Source of the DNA: Pseudomonas fluorescens
Lineage (GTDB): Bacteria > Pseudomonadota > Gammaproteobacteria > Pseudomonadales > Pseudomonadaceae
Assembly (NCBI RefSeq): GCF_019212185.1
Contig: NZ_CP078138.1
Span: forward strand, 1,904,501-1,968,500
Reading direction: 5' to 3'
DNA length: 64,000 nt
Shown piece after piece: positions 17,856 to 27,115 of this stretch. Below the pieces are notes generated by a model. That model was not told the DNA's origin. It was given only the letters and a program-made list of their open reading frames with translations, and did not search any database. The first letter of the stretch is position 1; every line of letters begins with the position of its first letter. The position numbers and the translations under genes were made by a program.

Positions 17856-18867
17856 TAACCGAGCCGCGATCGCCAAACTCAGCCGGGTCGACAAAGCCGC
17901 GATCCTGCTGCTGTCCCTGGGTGAAACCGATGCCGCCCAAGTGCTGCGGCACATGGGCCCGAAAGAGGTGCAGCGGGTCGGCGTGGCCATGGCGCAGATG
18001 GGCAATGTCCATCGCGAACAGGTCGAGCAGGTGATGAGCGAGTTCGTCGACATCGTCGGCGACCAGACCAGCCTCGGCGTTGGCTCCGACGGTTATATCC
18101 GCAAGATGCTGACCCAGGCCCTCGGCGAGGACAAGGCCAACGGCCTGATCGACCGGATCCTGCTGGGTGGCAACACCAGCGGCCTGGACAGCCTTAAGTG
18201 GATGGAGCCGCGCGCGGTGGCGGATGTGATCCGCTACGAGCACCCGCAGATCCAGGCCATCGTCGTCGCCTACCTCGACCCCGACCAGGCTGGCGAGGTG
18301 CTCGGCAACTTCGATCACAAGGTGCGCCTGGACATCATCCTGCGCGTGTCGTCGCTGAACACCGTGCAACCGGCGGCACTCAAGGAACTCAATCAGATTC
18401 TCGAGAAGCAGTTCTCCGGCAATTCCAACGCCTCGCGCACCACGCTGGGCGGGATCAAGCGCGCTGCCGACATCATGAACTTCCTCGACAGCTCGATCGA
18501 AGGCCAGTTGATGGACTCGATCCGCGAAGTCGACGAAGACCTGTCCGGTCAGATCGAAGACCTGATGTTCGTGTTCAACAACCTCGCCGACGTCGACGAC
18601 CGTGGCATCCAGGCGCTGTTGCGCGAAGTCTCCTCCGACGTGCTGGTGCTGGCCCTCAAGGGCTCGGACGAAGGGGTCAAGGAGAAGATCTTCAAGAACA
18701 TGTCCAAGCGGGCTTCCGAACTGCTGCGCGACGACCTCGAGGCCAAGGGCCCGGTGCGCGTCAGCGACGTCGAGACTGCACAGAAGGAAATTCTCACCAT
18801 CGCCCGCCGTATGGCCGAAGCCGGAGAGATTGTGCTCGGCGGCAAGGGCGGCGAGGAAATGATCTGA
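17848..18867 (+). CDS. fliG: Motor switch protein FliG
   Basis: 339 residues, standard length. FliG N (binding FliF), M and C domains are present. The C-terminal part holds the charged torque helix (SDVLVLALKGSDEGVKEKI, then NMSKRASELLRDDLEAKGPV). It is the rotor protein that receives force from the MotAB/MotCD stators and switches direction with FliM-FliN. It overlaps fliF by 8 bp and is 4 bp from fliH. Confidence 0.98.
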   Translation: MSDNRAAIAKLSRVDKAAILLLSLGETDAAQVLRHMGPKEVQRVGVAMAQMGNVHREQVEQVMSEFVDIVGDQTSLGVGSDGYIRKMLTQALGEDKANGLIDRILLGGNTSGLDSLKWMEPRAVADVIRYEHPQIQAIVVAYLDPDQAGEVLGNFDHKVRLDIILRVSSLNTVQPAALKELNQILEKQFSGNSNASRTTLGGIKRAADIMNFLDSSIEGQLMDSIREVDEDLSGQIEDLMFVFNNLADVDDRGIQALLREVSSDVLVLALKGSDEGVKEKIFKNMSKRASELLRDDLEAKGPVRVSDVETAQKEILTIARRMAEAGEIVLGGKGGEEMI

Positions 18868-18871
18868 TCCT

Positions 18872-19648
18872 ATGGTAGCCAAGAATGATGAGGCGCCCAG
18901 CGACCTGATTCGCGCGCGGGATGTCGAGGGCTTCGACCGCTGGTCTCTGCCCAGTTTCGACCCGTTTGTCCCTGAGCCCGAGCCGGAACCCGAGCCCGAG
19001 CCGCCGGAAGTCGAGGAAGTGCCGCTGGAAGAAGTCCAGCCACTGACCCTCGAAGAGCTCGAAAGTATTCGCCAGGAAGCCTGGAACGAAGGCTTTGCCA
19101 CCGGGGAAAAAGAAGGTTTTCACAGCACCACGCTCAAGGTCCGTCAGGAGGCTGAAGTCGCGTTGAGCGCCAAACTGGCCAGCCTTGAGTCGCTGATGAA
19201 AAACCTCTTCGAGCCGATCGCCGAGCAGGACACGCAAATCGAAAAAGGCCTGGTGGTGCTGGTCCAGCACATCAGCCGGCAAGTGATCCAGCGTGAGTTG
19301 GCGATGGATTCGTCGCAGATCGAACATGTCATGCGCGAGGCCCTCAAGCTGCTGCCGCTGGGGGTGGATAACGTGCGCCTGTACGTTAATCCGCAGGACT
19401 TTGCCCAAGTCAAGGCGCTGCGTGAACGCCATGAAGAAACCTGGCGCATCGTCGAGGACGAGGCGCTGTTGCCCGGTGGTTGCCGGGTCGAAACCGAGCA
19501 CAGCCGCATCGACGCCACGGTAGAGACGCGTATCACCCAAGCCACCGCGCAATTGCTCGATCAATTGCACGAGCAATCCCTGCACCCGGCGCCGGCGGAC
19601 CTGCACCTGGATCTGACGAAAGCCCCGGACCCGTCCGATGCGCCTTGA
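18872..19648 (+). CDS. fliH: Flagellar export ATPase regulator FliH
   Basis: 258 residues. A proline-glutamate run ([11 protein letters not shown], residues 35-45) near the N-terminus is followed by a helical stalk with '[15 protein letters not shown]' (GxxxG-type repeats) and the C-terminal FliH domain. It binds and restrains the ATPase FliI and carries substrates to FlhA/FlhB. The 3' end overlaps fliI by 11 bp. FliH is longer than the E. coli protein by about 30 residues, due mostly to the acidic proline segment. Confidence 0.95.
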   Translation: MVAKNDEAPSDLIRARDVEGFDRWSLPSFDPFVPEPEPEPEPEPPEVEEVPLEEVQPLTLEELESIRQEAWNEGFATGEKEGFHSTTLKVRQEAEVALSAKLASLESLMKNLFEPIAEQDTQIEKGLVVLVQHISRQVIQRELAMDSSQIEHVMREALKLLPLGVDNVRLYVNPQDFAQVKALRERHEETWRIVEDEALLPGGCRVETEHSRIDATVETRITQATAQLLDQLHEQSLHPAPADLHLDLTKAPDPSDAP

Positions 19649-20996
19649 TCGCACCAGTTTCGCCAAGCGCCTGGGCAGCTATGCCGAGGCCATCGATCTG
19701 CCTGGCCAGCCGATCCTCGAAGGGCGCCTGCTGCGCATGGTCGGCCTGACCCTCGAAGCCGAAGGCTTGCGTGCCGCCATGGGCAGTCGTTGCCGGGTGA
19801 TCAATGACGACAGCTATCACCCGGTCGAGGTCGAAGCCGAAGTCATGGGCTTCTCCGGCAATAAGATATTCCTGATGCCGGTGGGCAGTGTTGCTGGTAT
19901 CGCCCCTGGTGCCCGCGTGGTGCCGCTGGCCGATAACGGTCGCCTGCCGATGGGTATGAGCATGCTCGGTCGGGTGCTCGATGGCGCCGGTCGTGCGCTG
20001 GATGGCAAGGGTGGGATGAAGGCCGAGGACTGGGTGCCGCTGGACGGTCCGACGATCAACCCGCTGAACCGCGACCCCATCAGCCAGCCGCTGGACGTCG
20101 GCATTCGCTCGATCAACGGATTATTGACGGTGGGTCGCGGCCAGCGCCTGGGCCTGTTCGCCGGTACCGGCGTGGGCAAGAGTGTGCTGCTGGGCATGAT
20201 GACCCGCTTCACCGAGGCCGACATCATCGTGGTCGGGTTGATTGGTGAGCGGGGCCGAGAGGTCAAGGAATTCATCGAGCATATCCTTGGCGAAGAAGGC
20301 CTCAAGCGTTCGGTGGTAGTCGCCTCGCCAGCGGACGACGCGCCGCTGATGCGCATGCGCGCCGCCATGTACTGCACGCGCATCGCCGAATATTTTCGCG
20401 ACAAGGGCAAGAACGTCCTGTTGCTGATGGACTCGCTGACCCGTTTCGCCCAGGCCCAGCGGGAAATCGCCCTGGCCATAGGCGAGCCGCCGGCAACCAA
20501 GGGTTATCCGCCCTCGGTGTTCGCCAAGCTGCCGAAACTGGTGGAGCGCGCCGGTAATGCCGAAGCCGGTGGCGGTTCGATTACTGCGTTCTACACCGTG
20601 CTTTCCGAAGGCGACGACCAGCAGGACCCGATTGCCGACTCGGCGCGGGGCGTGCTCGACGGGCATATCGTGTTGTCCCGCCGGCTGGCCGAAGAAGGGC
20701 ACTATCCGGCGATCGACATCGAAGCCTCGATCAGCCGGGTCATGCCGTCGGTGGTGTCGCCCGAGCACATGCGTCGGGCGCAGTACTTCAAGCAGTTGTG
20801 GTCGCGCTTCCAGCAGAGCCGCGACCTGATCAGCGTCGGTGCCTATGTTCCTGGTGGCGATCGCGAGACCGACACCGCGATTGCCCTGCAGCCCGCCATG
20901 GTCAATTACTTGCGCCAGGGCCTGAACGACAACATCAGCATCGGTGAAAGCCATGGTCATCTGGAGACCATCTTCGCGCCAGCGCCCGGGGGGTAA
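19638..20996 (+). CDS. fliI: Flagellum-specific export ATPase FliI
   Basis: 452 residues, an F1-ATPase-beta-like hexameric enzyme. It has Walker A GTGVGKS (176-182), Walker [19 protein letters not shown], and the family motif [19 protein letters not shown]. It powers or primes unfolding and entry of export substrates at the base of the flagellum. The start overlaps fliH; fliJ follows after 6 bp. Confidence 0.98.
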   Translation: MRLDRTSFAKRLGSYAEAIDLPGQPILEGRLLRMVGLTLEAEGLRAAMGSRCRVINDDSYHPVEVEAEVMGFSGNKIFLMPVGSVAGIAPGARVVPLADNGRLPMGMSMLGRVLDGAGRALDGKGGMKAEDWVPLDGPTINPLNRDPISQPLDVGIRSINGLLTVGRGQRLGLFAGTGVGKSVLLGMMTRFTEADIIVVGLIGERGREVKEFIEHILGEEGLKRSVVVASPADDAPLMRMRAAMYCTRIAEYFRDKGKNVLLLMDSLTRFAQAQREIALAIGEPPATKGYPPSVFAKLPKLVERAGNAEAGGGSITAFYTVLSEGDDQQDPIADSARGVLDGHIVLSRRLAEEGHYPAIDIEASISRVMPSVVSPEHMRRAQYFKQLWSRFQQSRDLISVGAYVPGGDRETDTAIALQPAMVNYLRQGLNDNISIGESHGHLETIFAPAPGG

Positions 20997-21002
20997 CCGA
21001 CC

Positions 21003-21452
21003 ATGGCCCAGAGTCGCGCCGCACGCCTGGCCCCGGTAGTCGACATGGCGGAAAAGGCCGAGAAAACCGCGGCCCAGCGCCTGGGCTATTTCCAGGGCCA
21101 GGTACGGCTGGCCGAAAGCAAGCTGGCCGACCTCGATGGCTTTCGCCTGGAGTACCTGGAGCGCTGGGTCGAACGCGGCAAGGAAGGGGTTTCCGGTCAG
21201 TGGTTGCTGGGCTACCAGGGCTTCCTCGGACAATTGGGCACCGCCATCGATCAGCAGCGGCAAAGTCTGGCCTGGCATCAGAACAATCTGGACAAGGCCC
21301 GCGACGGCTGGCAACAGGCCTACGCCCGGGTCGAGGGGTTGCGCAAACTGGTGCAACGCTACATCGACGAAGCCCGGCAACTGGAGGATAAGCGCGAGCA
21401 AAAGCTGCTCGACGAACTGTCACAGCGCCTGCCCCGGGAAAATCCCTACTGA
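21003..21452 (+). CDS. fliJ: Flagellar export protein FliJ
   Basis: 149 residues, almost entirely alpha-helical coiled coil (QRLGYFQGQVRLAESKLADL...YIDEARQLEDKREQKLLDEL), the size and form of FliJ, the central stalk of the FliHIJ ATPase complex. Final gene of the export ATPase block. The hsbA gene starts 91 bp later. Confidence 0.93.
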   Translation: MAQSRAARLAPVVDMAEKAEKTAAQRLGYFQGQVRLAESKLADLDGFRLEYLERWVERGKEGVSGQWLLGYQGFLGQLGTAIDQQRQSLAWHQNNLDKARDGWQQAYARVEGLRKLVQRYIDEARQLEDKREQKLLDELSQRLPRENPY

Positions 21453-21488
21453 TCAGTGCCAGCGAGGCGATGGGCTGCCTTGCTGATG

Positions 21489-21515
21489 CCTTGTACAGGT
21501 GCTAAACCTTGTACA
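21489..21515 (+). repeat. Direct repeat CCTTGTACA before hsbA
   Basis: The nonamer CCTTGTACA occurs at 21489-21497 and 21507-21515, 18 bp apart, 29-55 bp before the hsbA start. This looks like a tandem regulator or sigma-factor contact site; the 18-bp spacing is slightly under two helical turns. Function unknown. Confidence 0.45.
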
Positions 21516-21543
21516 CGATTGCCTAAGACAAGGAAGCTCTTGC

Positions 21544-21852
21544 ATGTCAGTCATTACCGAAGTTTCACCGGACGGATTGAAGCTGACGATTGCTATCAAG
21601 GGGCGCTTCGACTTCGCCAAGCACCAGGAATTGCGTGCGTCCTACGAAACCATCGACCGTTGCCCTGGCAGCTCAGTGGTGGTCGATCTCAAAGATGTCA
21701 CCTACCTCGACAGCTCGGCCCTGGGCATGCTCCTGTTGCTGCGTGATCATGCTGGCGGCGGCGAGTCGGACGTGTGCCTGATCAACAGCAGTTCGAATGT
21801 GCGAAAGATCCTCGCCATCTCCAATTTCGACAAACTGTTCGACATCAGTTGA
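21544..21852 (+). CDS. hsbA: Anti-anti-sigma factor HsbA (STAS domain)
   Basis: 102 residues from the ATG at 21544, which follows AAGGAAGCT. A single STAS domain carries the phosphorylation motif YLDSSALG (Asp56, Ser57, Ser58). In P. aeruginosa HsbA is controlled by HsbR and, according to phosphorylation state, binds the anti-sigma factor FlgM (freeing FliA, favouring swimming) or a diguanylate cyclase, HsbD (favouring biofilm). Position with hsbR and hptB, 8 bp before hsbR, supports this. That the same partners apply here is inference. Confidence 0.88.
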   Translation: MSVITEVSPDGLKLTIAIKGRFDFAKHQELRASYETIDRCPGSSVVVDLKDVTYLDSSALGMLLLLRDHAGGGESDVCLINSSSNVRKILAISNFDKLFDIS

Positions 21853-21860
21853 GTCCGCAG

Positions 21861-23564
21861 ATGCCGGCGCTTGAATCCCTGACGGTGCTGATCGCCGAAG
21901 ACAGCGCGGCCGATCGCCTGCTGTTGGCGAGCATTGTCCGGCGCCTTGGGCATGCGGTGCTGGTGGCGGTCGATGGCGCCGAAGCAGTCGAGTTGTATCG
22001 GCAACTGCGCCCGCAGTTGGTGTTGATGGACGCGATGATGCCGGTCATGGACGGCTTCGACGCGGCGCGGCAGATCAAGCAATTGGCTGGCGAAACCCTG
22101 GTGCCGATCATCTTTCTCACCTCCCTGAGCCAGAGCCAGGGCCTTGCCCAATGCCTGGAGGCAGGCGGCGACGATTTTCTGGCAAAGCCCTATAAGCCAG
22201 TAATGCTGGCGGCCAAGATCAAGGCCATGGATCGATTGCGTCGGTTACAGGCCACTGTGCTTGAGCAACGTGACGAGATTGCCCGGCATCATCACCACTT
22301 GCTCAATGAGCAGCGGGTGGCCAAGGCGGTGTTCGACAAGATCGCCCACTCCGGTTGCCTGAGTTCGCCGAACATTCGCTATACCCAATCGCCCTATGCG
22401 CTGTTCAACGGTGATTTGCTGTTGGCCGCCCTGACCCCGGCGGGCGATATGCACCTGCTGCTCGGTGACTTCACCGGCCATGGCTTGCCGGCGGCGGTTG
22501 GCGCCATGCCCTTGGCCGAGGTGTTCTACGGCATGACGGCCAAGGGGTTCGTGCTGGCGGAAATCCTTCGCGAGATGAATGCCAAGCTCAAGCGCATCCT
22601 GCCGGTGGACATGTTTTGCTGCGCCACCCTGTTGTCCCTGAGTTTTCAACGGCGCTCGGTGGAGGTGTGGAATGGCGGCATGCCCGACGGTTATCTGCAT
22701 GACGTGGCCAGCGGCGAGCGGCGGGCCCTGAAGTCGCGGCATTTGCCCCTGGGGGTGTTGAGCGCGCAGGCGTTTGACGACCGCACGGAAGTGTTCCCCA
22801 TGGCGGTGGGAGATCGGGTGTTCCTGTTGTCCGACGGGGTCATCGATACCTGCGACAACGACGAGCAACTATTCGGGGTAGAGCGCTTGCAGCACGTGTT
22901 CGCCAATAACCGTGAGCCGGACCTTTTGTTCGAGGATATAGAGGCAGCGCTACGGGATTTTGGCGGCCAGGCGCGGGATGACGTGAGCATGGTCGAGGTC
23001 AGCCTGCTGGCGCCGGATAAACTGGCGCAGCCGGCGCCGGTGTATTCCGACAGTGGTCAATCGAGCCCGCTGGACTGGTCGGTGAGTTTCGAGTTTCGCG
23101 CCGCCACGCTCAAGCGCTTCAATCCGCTGCCTTATCTGCTGCAACTGCTGTTGGAAGTACATGGCCTGCGGGCGCAGAGCGGGGCGCTCTACAGCGTGCT
23201 CGCCGAGTTGTACTCCAATGCGCTGGAGCACGGGGTGCTGGGGCTGGATTCCAGCATCAAGCGCGACGCTTCGGGATTTGCCCGCTACTATCAGTTGCGC
23301 AACGCGCGTCTGGAGCAGTTGGAGGAAGGCTTTCTGCGCGTGCGTTTGCACGTTGTGCCGCAAGGCTCGGGCGGCTGCCTGGTGATTGAAGTGCAGGACA
23401 GTGGCAATGGTTTTGATGTGCGGCGTGTAATGGACAGACCGTTGGATGTTGGCCGTTTGTCGGGTCGTGGTGTCAGCCTGATCCGGCAATTGAGCCGTAA
23501 TGCCAGTTGGTCCGACGACGGACGGCTGGCCCGCGTGGAGTTTTCCTGGGAGGCTCTGGCATAA
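21861..23564 (+). CDS. hsbR: Response regulator HsbR with PP2C phosphatase and kinase-like domain
   Basis: 567 residues from the ATG at 21861 (8 bp after hsbA; upstream in-frame sequence is out-of-frame hsbA DNA). A receiver domain with Asp57 (LVLMDAMMPVMDG) is followed by a PP2C/SpoIIE phosphatase domain at about 180-390 (GDFTGHGLPAAVGAMPL, LLSDGVIDT, RDDVSMVEV). A C-terminal HATPase anti-sigma-kinase-like domain runs from about 420 to 565 (ELYSNALEHGVLGLDSS, DSGNGFDV). It phosphorylates or dephosphorylates HsbA in response to phosphate received from HptB. Confidence 0.92.
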   Translation: MPALESLTVLIAEDSAADRLLLASIVRRLGHAVLVAVDGAEAVELYRQLRPQLVLMDAMMPVMDGFDAARQIKQLAGETLVPIIFLTSLSQSQGLAQCLEAGGDDFLAKPYKPVMLAAKIKAMDRLRRLQATVLEQRDEIARHHHHLLNEQRVAKAVFDKIAHSGCLSSPNIRYTQSPYALFNGDLLLAALTPAGDMHLLLGDFTGHGLPAAVGAMPLAEVFYGMTAKGFVLAEILREMNAKLKRILPVDMFCCATLLSLSFQRRSVEVWNGGMPDGYLHDVASGERRALKSRHLPLGVLSAQAFDDRTEVFPMAVGDRVFLLSDGVIDTCDNDEQLFGVERLQHVFANNREPDLLFEDIEAALRDFGGQARDDVSMVEVSLLAPDKLAQPAPVYSDSGQSSPLDWSVSFEFRAATLKRFNPLPYLLQLLLEVHGLRAQSGALYSVLAELYSNALEHGVLGLDSSIKRDASGFARYYQLRNARLEQLEEGFLRVRLHVVPQGSGGCLVIEVQDSGNGFDVRRVMDRPLDVGRLSGRGVSLIRQLSRNASWSDDGRLARVEFSWEALA

Positions 23565-23598
23565 TTCCGCGGATTCTTGATCAAGGAGCGAACAAGTG

Positions 23599-23964
23599 AT
23601 GGATAAACATCTGGACCAGGACGTGCTCAGCGCGTTGCAGGAAGTCATGGAGGAGCACTATTCGGAATTGCTCGAGACCTTTCTCAGTGACTCCGAAGAG
23701 CGCCTGCAAATGCTCCGCGAAGCGGACGATATTTCGCAACTCATCAGTGCGGCCCACAGTTTCAAGGGCAGCAGCAGCAATATGGGCGCGGTACGCCTGG
23801 CCAAGCTGTGCGGCAAGTTGGAGCAATTGGCCAAGGGGGACGCTCCCCAGGGATTGGCCAAGCTGGTCGGAGAAATCGACGGCGAGTTTGCCTTTGTTCG
23901 ACCCCTCTACGAAGCCGAGCGTGAGCGCTCATTGATCACTCATTCTCCCAATCGCTGCTTTTAG
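23599..23964 (+). CDS. hptB: Histidine phosphotransfer protein HptB
   Basis: 121 residues. The ATG at 23599 is preferred over an adjacent in-frame GTG (23596) because AAGGAGCG ends 8 bp before it. A lone Hpt domain has phospho-acceptor His53 in AAHSFKGSSSNMGA. In P. aeruginosa HptB receives phosphate from several hybrid kinases (including RetS, PA1611 and SagS) and passes it to HsbR, linking surface lifestyle signals to FliA activity and small RNAs. It is 34 bp after hsbR; a sigma-54 promoter for fliK follows. Confidence 0.9.
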   Translation: MDKHLDQDVLSALQEVMEEHYSELLETFLSDSEERLQMLREADDISQLISAAHSFKGSSSNMGAVRLAKLCGKLEQLAKGDAPQGLAKLVGEIDGEFAFVRPLYEAERERSLITHSPNRCF

Positions 23965-23981
23965 TCGGCGCCCCCGCAATC

Positions 23982-23997
23982 TGGCTCGACTCTTGCT
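23982..23997 (+). promoter_or_regulatory. Sigma-54 promoter of fliK
   Basis: TGGCTCGACTCTTGCT: GG and GC 10 bases apart, TTGC at -12, with one departure at -24 (TGGCTC). It begins 18 bp after hptB and ends 49 bp before fliK. Confidence 0.78.
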
Positions 23998-24045
23998 GTC
24001 TTCTCGCGCACCTGTACCCATTTATCCCGTGCAGCGGAGACCGCG

Positions 24046-25317
24046 ATGCCCCTTTCCCCCAATCTACTGCTTCAGGCTGGCGCGCAGGCCAAGACGCCGT
24101 CCGGCCCTGCCAATATCTCGGCAACGCCCGCAGTACAGGGGGACAAGCCTGCCAGCTTTGCCCGGATGTTCGCCGATCAGAAGCCGGCCAAGGCTGCTCC
24201 TGGCGGTGACGCCGGGGTAAAACCGTTGCGGGACAAGGCAACGGATGCGCCCGGCAAACAGGATGTGGACAGCGACAAATCTGCCGCAGCCGCAACGACG
24301 CTTGCCGATAGCGGCAAAACCTTGCCCGATGAAACCCAGGCTGCCGACAGCGATACTCCGGTTGATGGCACGGCGCCTGCCGTTGCTCAGACACCTGCGC
24401 CCGTGGTGCCGGCAGAGCCTGTCGAGGCTGCGGTTGCGGCCGATCCGACGATCCAGGCCGCGCTGGCAGCGGCGACAGCCTCCGTCAGCGATCCGGCGTT
24501 CGACCCCGAGGCCGATCCGCTGGACGCACTTCCCGCCGTACGCCTGGCCATGGAGCAGAGCGGTCACCTGTCTGCCGCCAGTCAGGCGCAACCCAAGGCC
24601 GCACCGCCGGCTGCGGTGTCGGCCGAGGGGGAGCTGACTTCGATGCAGACCTTCGCCGCCGGCATGGCCAGCATGCTCGATGTGCAGGCTGAGCAGGACA
24701 GCACCGACAAGGGCGGTGACAAGGCCTTCAGTGGTTTGCTCGAAGACGGCCTCAAGGATCTGAAATCCGCCAGCAGCGACACCCGGGTCGACGATTTCGC
24801 CAACCGCCTGGCCGCACTGACCCAGGCCGCCACGCCGAAAACCGCCAACGCACTGCCGGTCAACCAGCCGCTGGCCATGCACCAGAGTGGCTGGAGCGAA
24901 GAGCTGGTGAATCGGGTCATGTACCTGTCCAGCGCCAACCTCAAGGCCGCCGATATCCAGCTGCAACCGGCCGAGTTGGGGCGGCTCGATATTCGCGTCA
25001 ACATGATTCCCGACCAGCAGACCCAGGTCACCTTCATGAGCGCCCATGTCGGTGTTCGTGAAGCATTGGACGGACAGATGCATCGACTGCGCGAGATGTT
25101 CGTGCAGCAGGGCATGGGCCAGGTCGACGTCAACGTTTCCGACCAGTCCCGCGGTTCTCAGGAACAGGCCCAGCAAGGCCAGGGGCAGGGTACGCGGACC
25201 TCGGCCAACGGCTCCCGCCTGGAGCCGCTGAGCGATGAGTCGCCGGCGAGTCTCGCCGAAATCGCCGCCAGTACACCGCAGGTGATTGGCAGCAGCGCGG
25301 TCGATTACTACGCCTGA
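24046..25317 (+). CDS. fliK: Flagellar hook-length control protein FliK
   Basis: 423 residues, alanine/proline-rich and low in complexity for the first 270, as in all FliK. The conserved C-terminal Flg_hook domain is at about 285-370 (IQLQPAELGRLDIRVNMIPDQQ...FMSAHVGVREALDGQMHRLREMF). It acts as the secreted ruler that makes FlhB switch from hook to filament export. A second FliK-like gene occurs at 46419. Followed by a REPIN and the sigma-54 promoter of fliL. Confidence 0.95.
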   Translation: MPLSPNLLLQAGAQAKTPSGPANISATPAVQGDKPASFARMFADQKPAKAAPGGDAGVKPLRDKATDAPGKQDVDSDKSAAAATTLADSGKTLPDETQAADSDTPVDGTAPAVAQTPAPVVPAEPVEAAVAADPTIQAALAAATASVSDPAFDPEADPLDALPAVRLAMEQSGHLSAASQAQPKAAPPAAVSAEGELTSMQTFAAGMASMLDVQAEQDSTDKGGDKAFSGLLEDGLKDLKSASSDTRVDDFANRLAALTQAATPKTANALPVNQPLAMHQSGWSEELVNRVMYLSSANLKAADIQLQPAELGRLDIRVNMIPDQQTQVTFMSAHVGVREALDGQMHRLREMFVQQGMGQVDVNVSDQSRGSQEQAQQGQGQGTRTSANGSRLEPLSDESPASLAEIAASTPQVIGSSAVDYYA

Positions 25318-25367
25318 TTCGCCAGCCGGGTTTTGAAAACGCCACAAGACTTGTGATCGACACAAAA

Positions 25368-25488
25368 CCTGTAGGAGCTGGCTTGTCGGGGCGCCGCATC
25401 GCCGCGATGGGCGTCAACGATAACGCGCCCATGCTGTTTAAACCGGGCGCTCTCGGTTTTTTCGCGGGCAAGCCAGCTCCTGCACAGG
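25368..25488. repeat. REPIN between fliK and fliL
   Basis: CCTGTAGGAGCTGGCTTG at 25368-25385 and the near-complement CAAGCCAGCTCCTGCACAGG at 25469-25488, each in a REP context, about 121 bp overall. Same family as the element after fleR but of the AGCTGGC subtype. Confidence 0.82.
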
Positions 25489-25515
25489 TTACCCGCCGAT
25501 TCCCATCGACACTTC

Positions 25516-25531
25516 TGGCATAACACTTGCT
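25516..25531 (+). promoter_or_regulatory. Sigma-54 promoter of the fliL operon
   Basis: TGGCATAACACTTGCT: GG and GC 10 bases apart, TTGCT at -12. It lies 51 bp before fliL and should drive fliLMNOPQR-flhB. Confidence 0.92.
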
Positions 25532-25581
25532 CTTGCCTTGCCGTGCGACTGTGAAAACCCGATTAGTGACGGATTATTGGC

Positions 25582-26082
25582 ATGGCGAAGAGCGACGCAG
25601 CAGTAAAAGACCCCGCCGGGAAAGGCAAACTCAAGCTGATCCTGATGATCGTGGCGGGTGTGCTGTTGGCCATCGGCCTGTCCATCGGCGCGACCTGGTA
25701 CTTCATGCACAGTGCCCAGAGCAAACCTGAGCCCGCCGCCGAGGCTGCCAGCAACGTCAAGCCAGCTGCCATCTACGAACCCATGACTCCGGCCTTCATC
25801 GCCAACTTCAACCAGAACGGCCGTCAGCGCTACATGCAGGTGAGTATTACCCTGCAGGCACGCAACCAGGCCGACCTCGACGCCTTGAAAGTGCATATGC
25901 CGGTGATCCGCAACAACCTGGTCATGCTGTTCTCCGGACAATCCTTCGACACCCTGGCGACCCCGGTCGGCCAGGAAATGCTGCGCCAGAAAGCCACTGC
26001 CAGCGTGCAGGAAGTGGCGCAGAAGGAAGTCGGCAAAGTAGTGGTCGAGCAGTTGCTCTTTACCAATTTCGTACTGCAGTAG
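25582..26082 (+). CDS. fliL: Flagellar basal-body protein FliL
   Basis: 166 residues. One membrane helix at about 14-35 (LILMIVAGVLLAIGLSIGATWYF) is followed by the periplasmic FliL domain (VSITLQARNQADLDALKVHMP). It supports the stators at the motor rim. First gene of a tightly packed operon; fliM follows after 9 bp. Confidence 0.95.
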   Translation: MAKSDAAVKDPAGKGKLKLILMIVAGVLLAIGLSIGATWYFMHSAQSKPEPAAEAASNVKPAAIYEPMTPAFIANFNQNGRQRYMQVSITLQARNQADLDALKVHMPVIRNNLVMLFSGQSFDTLATPVGQEMLRQKATASVQEVAQKEVGKVVVEQLLFTNFVLQ

Positions 26083-26091
26083 GAACTCGAC

Positions 26092-27060
26092 ATGGCCGTG
26101 CAGGACCTGCTGTCCCAGGATGAGATCGATGCGCTGCTGCATGGCGTCGACGATGGTCTGGTGCAGACCGATACCGTTTCCGAACCCGGTAGCGTCAAAA
26201 GTTACGACCTGACCAGTCAGGACCGGATCGTCCGTGGGCGCATGCCGACCCTTGAGATGATCAACGAGCGGTTTGCCCGCTATACCCGTATCAGCATGTT
26301 CAACATGCTCCGGCGTTCGGCCGATGTCGCCGTCGGCGGGGTGCAGGTGATGAAATTCGGTGAGTACGTGCACTCGCTGTACGTGCCCACCAGCCTCAAC
26401 CTGGTGAAGATCAAGCCGTTGCGCGGCACCGCGCTGTTCATCCTTGACGCCAAGCTGGTGTTTAAGCTGGTGGACAACTTCTTCGGTGGCGACGGCCGTC
26501 ACGCCAAGATCGAAGGTCGCGAATTCACCCCCACCGAACTGCGGGTGGTGCGCATGGTGCTGGAGCAGGCGTTCACCGATTTGAAAGAAGCCTGGCAGGC
26601 GATCATGGAAGTTAATTTTGAGTACATCAACTCGGAAGTGAACCCGGCCATGGCCAATATCGTCGGCCCCAGCGAAGCAGTGGTGGTGTCTACCTTCCAC
26701 ATCGAACTCGATGGCGGTGGCGGCGACCTGCACGTGACCATGCCGTATTCGATGATCGAGCCGGTGCGCGAAATGCTCGATGCCGGTTTCCAGTCCGATC
26801 TGGACGACCAGGACGAACGCTGGGTCAACGCCCTGCGCCAGGACGTGATGGACGTCGATGTGCCGCTAAGCGCCACCGTCGCCCGTCGTCAATTGCGCCT
26901 GCGCGACATCCTGCACATGCAGCCGGGTGACGTGATCCCGGTTGACCTGCCGGAAGACATGATCATGCGCGCCAATGGCGTGCCGGCCTTCAAGGTCAAG
27001 ATGGGTTCGCACAAGGGCAACCTCGCGTTGCAAGTGATCGAGCCGATCGAGCGCCGCTGA
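26092..27060 (+). CDS. fliM: Motor switch protein FliM
   Basis: 322 residues. The N-terminal CheY-P docking helix LSQDEIDALLHGVD (about residues 7-20) is followed by the middle CheC-like domain (ERFARYTRISMFNMLRRSADV) and a C-terminal SpoA domain (about 245-320). FliM forms the main wall of the C ring, binding FliG above and FliN below, and switches rotation upon CheY-P binding. Confidence 0.98.
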   Translation: MAVQDLLSQDEIDALLHGVDDGLVQTDTVSEPGSVKSYDLTSQDRIVRGRMPTLEMINERFARYTRISMFNMLRRSADVAVGGVQVMKFGEYVHSLYVPTSLNLVKIKPLRGTALFILDAKLVFKLVDNFFGGDGRHAKIEGREFTPTELRVVRMVLEQAFTDLKEAWQAIMEVNFEYINSEVNPAMANIVGPSEAVVVSTFHIELDGGGGDLHVTMPYSMIEPVREMLDAGFQSDLDDQDERWVNALRQDVMDVDVPLSATVARRQLRLRDILHMQPGDVIPVDLPEDMIMRANGVPAFKVKMGSHKGNLALQVIEPIERR

Positions 27061-27115
27061 GCGGCGTTGTTGTGTATTCGCCTTTAAATGATGGTTGCCC
27101 CGCCGAGGACAAATG

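Noticed and set aside
15711..18053. 780-codon minus-strand open frame across fliE-fliF
   Set aside because: Fully antisense to two certain flagellar genes with composition typical of reverse-frame artefacts.
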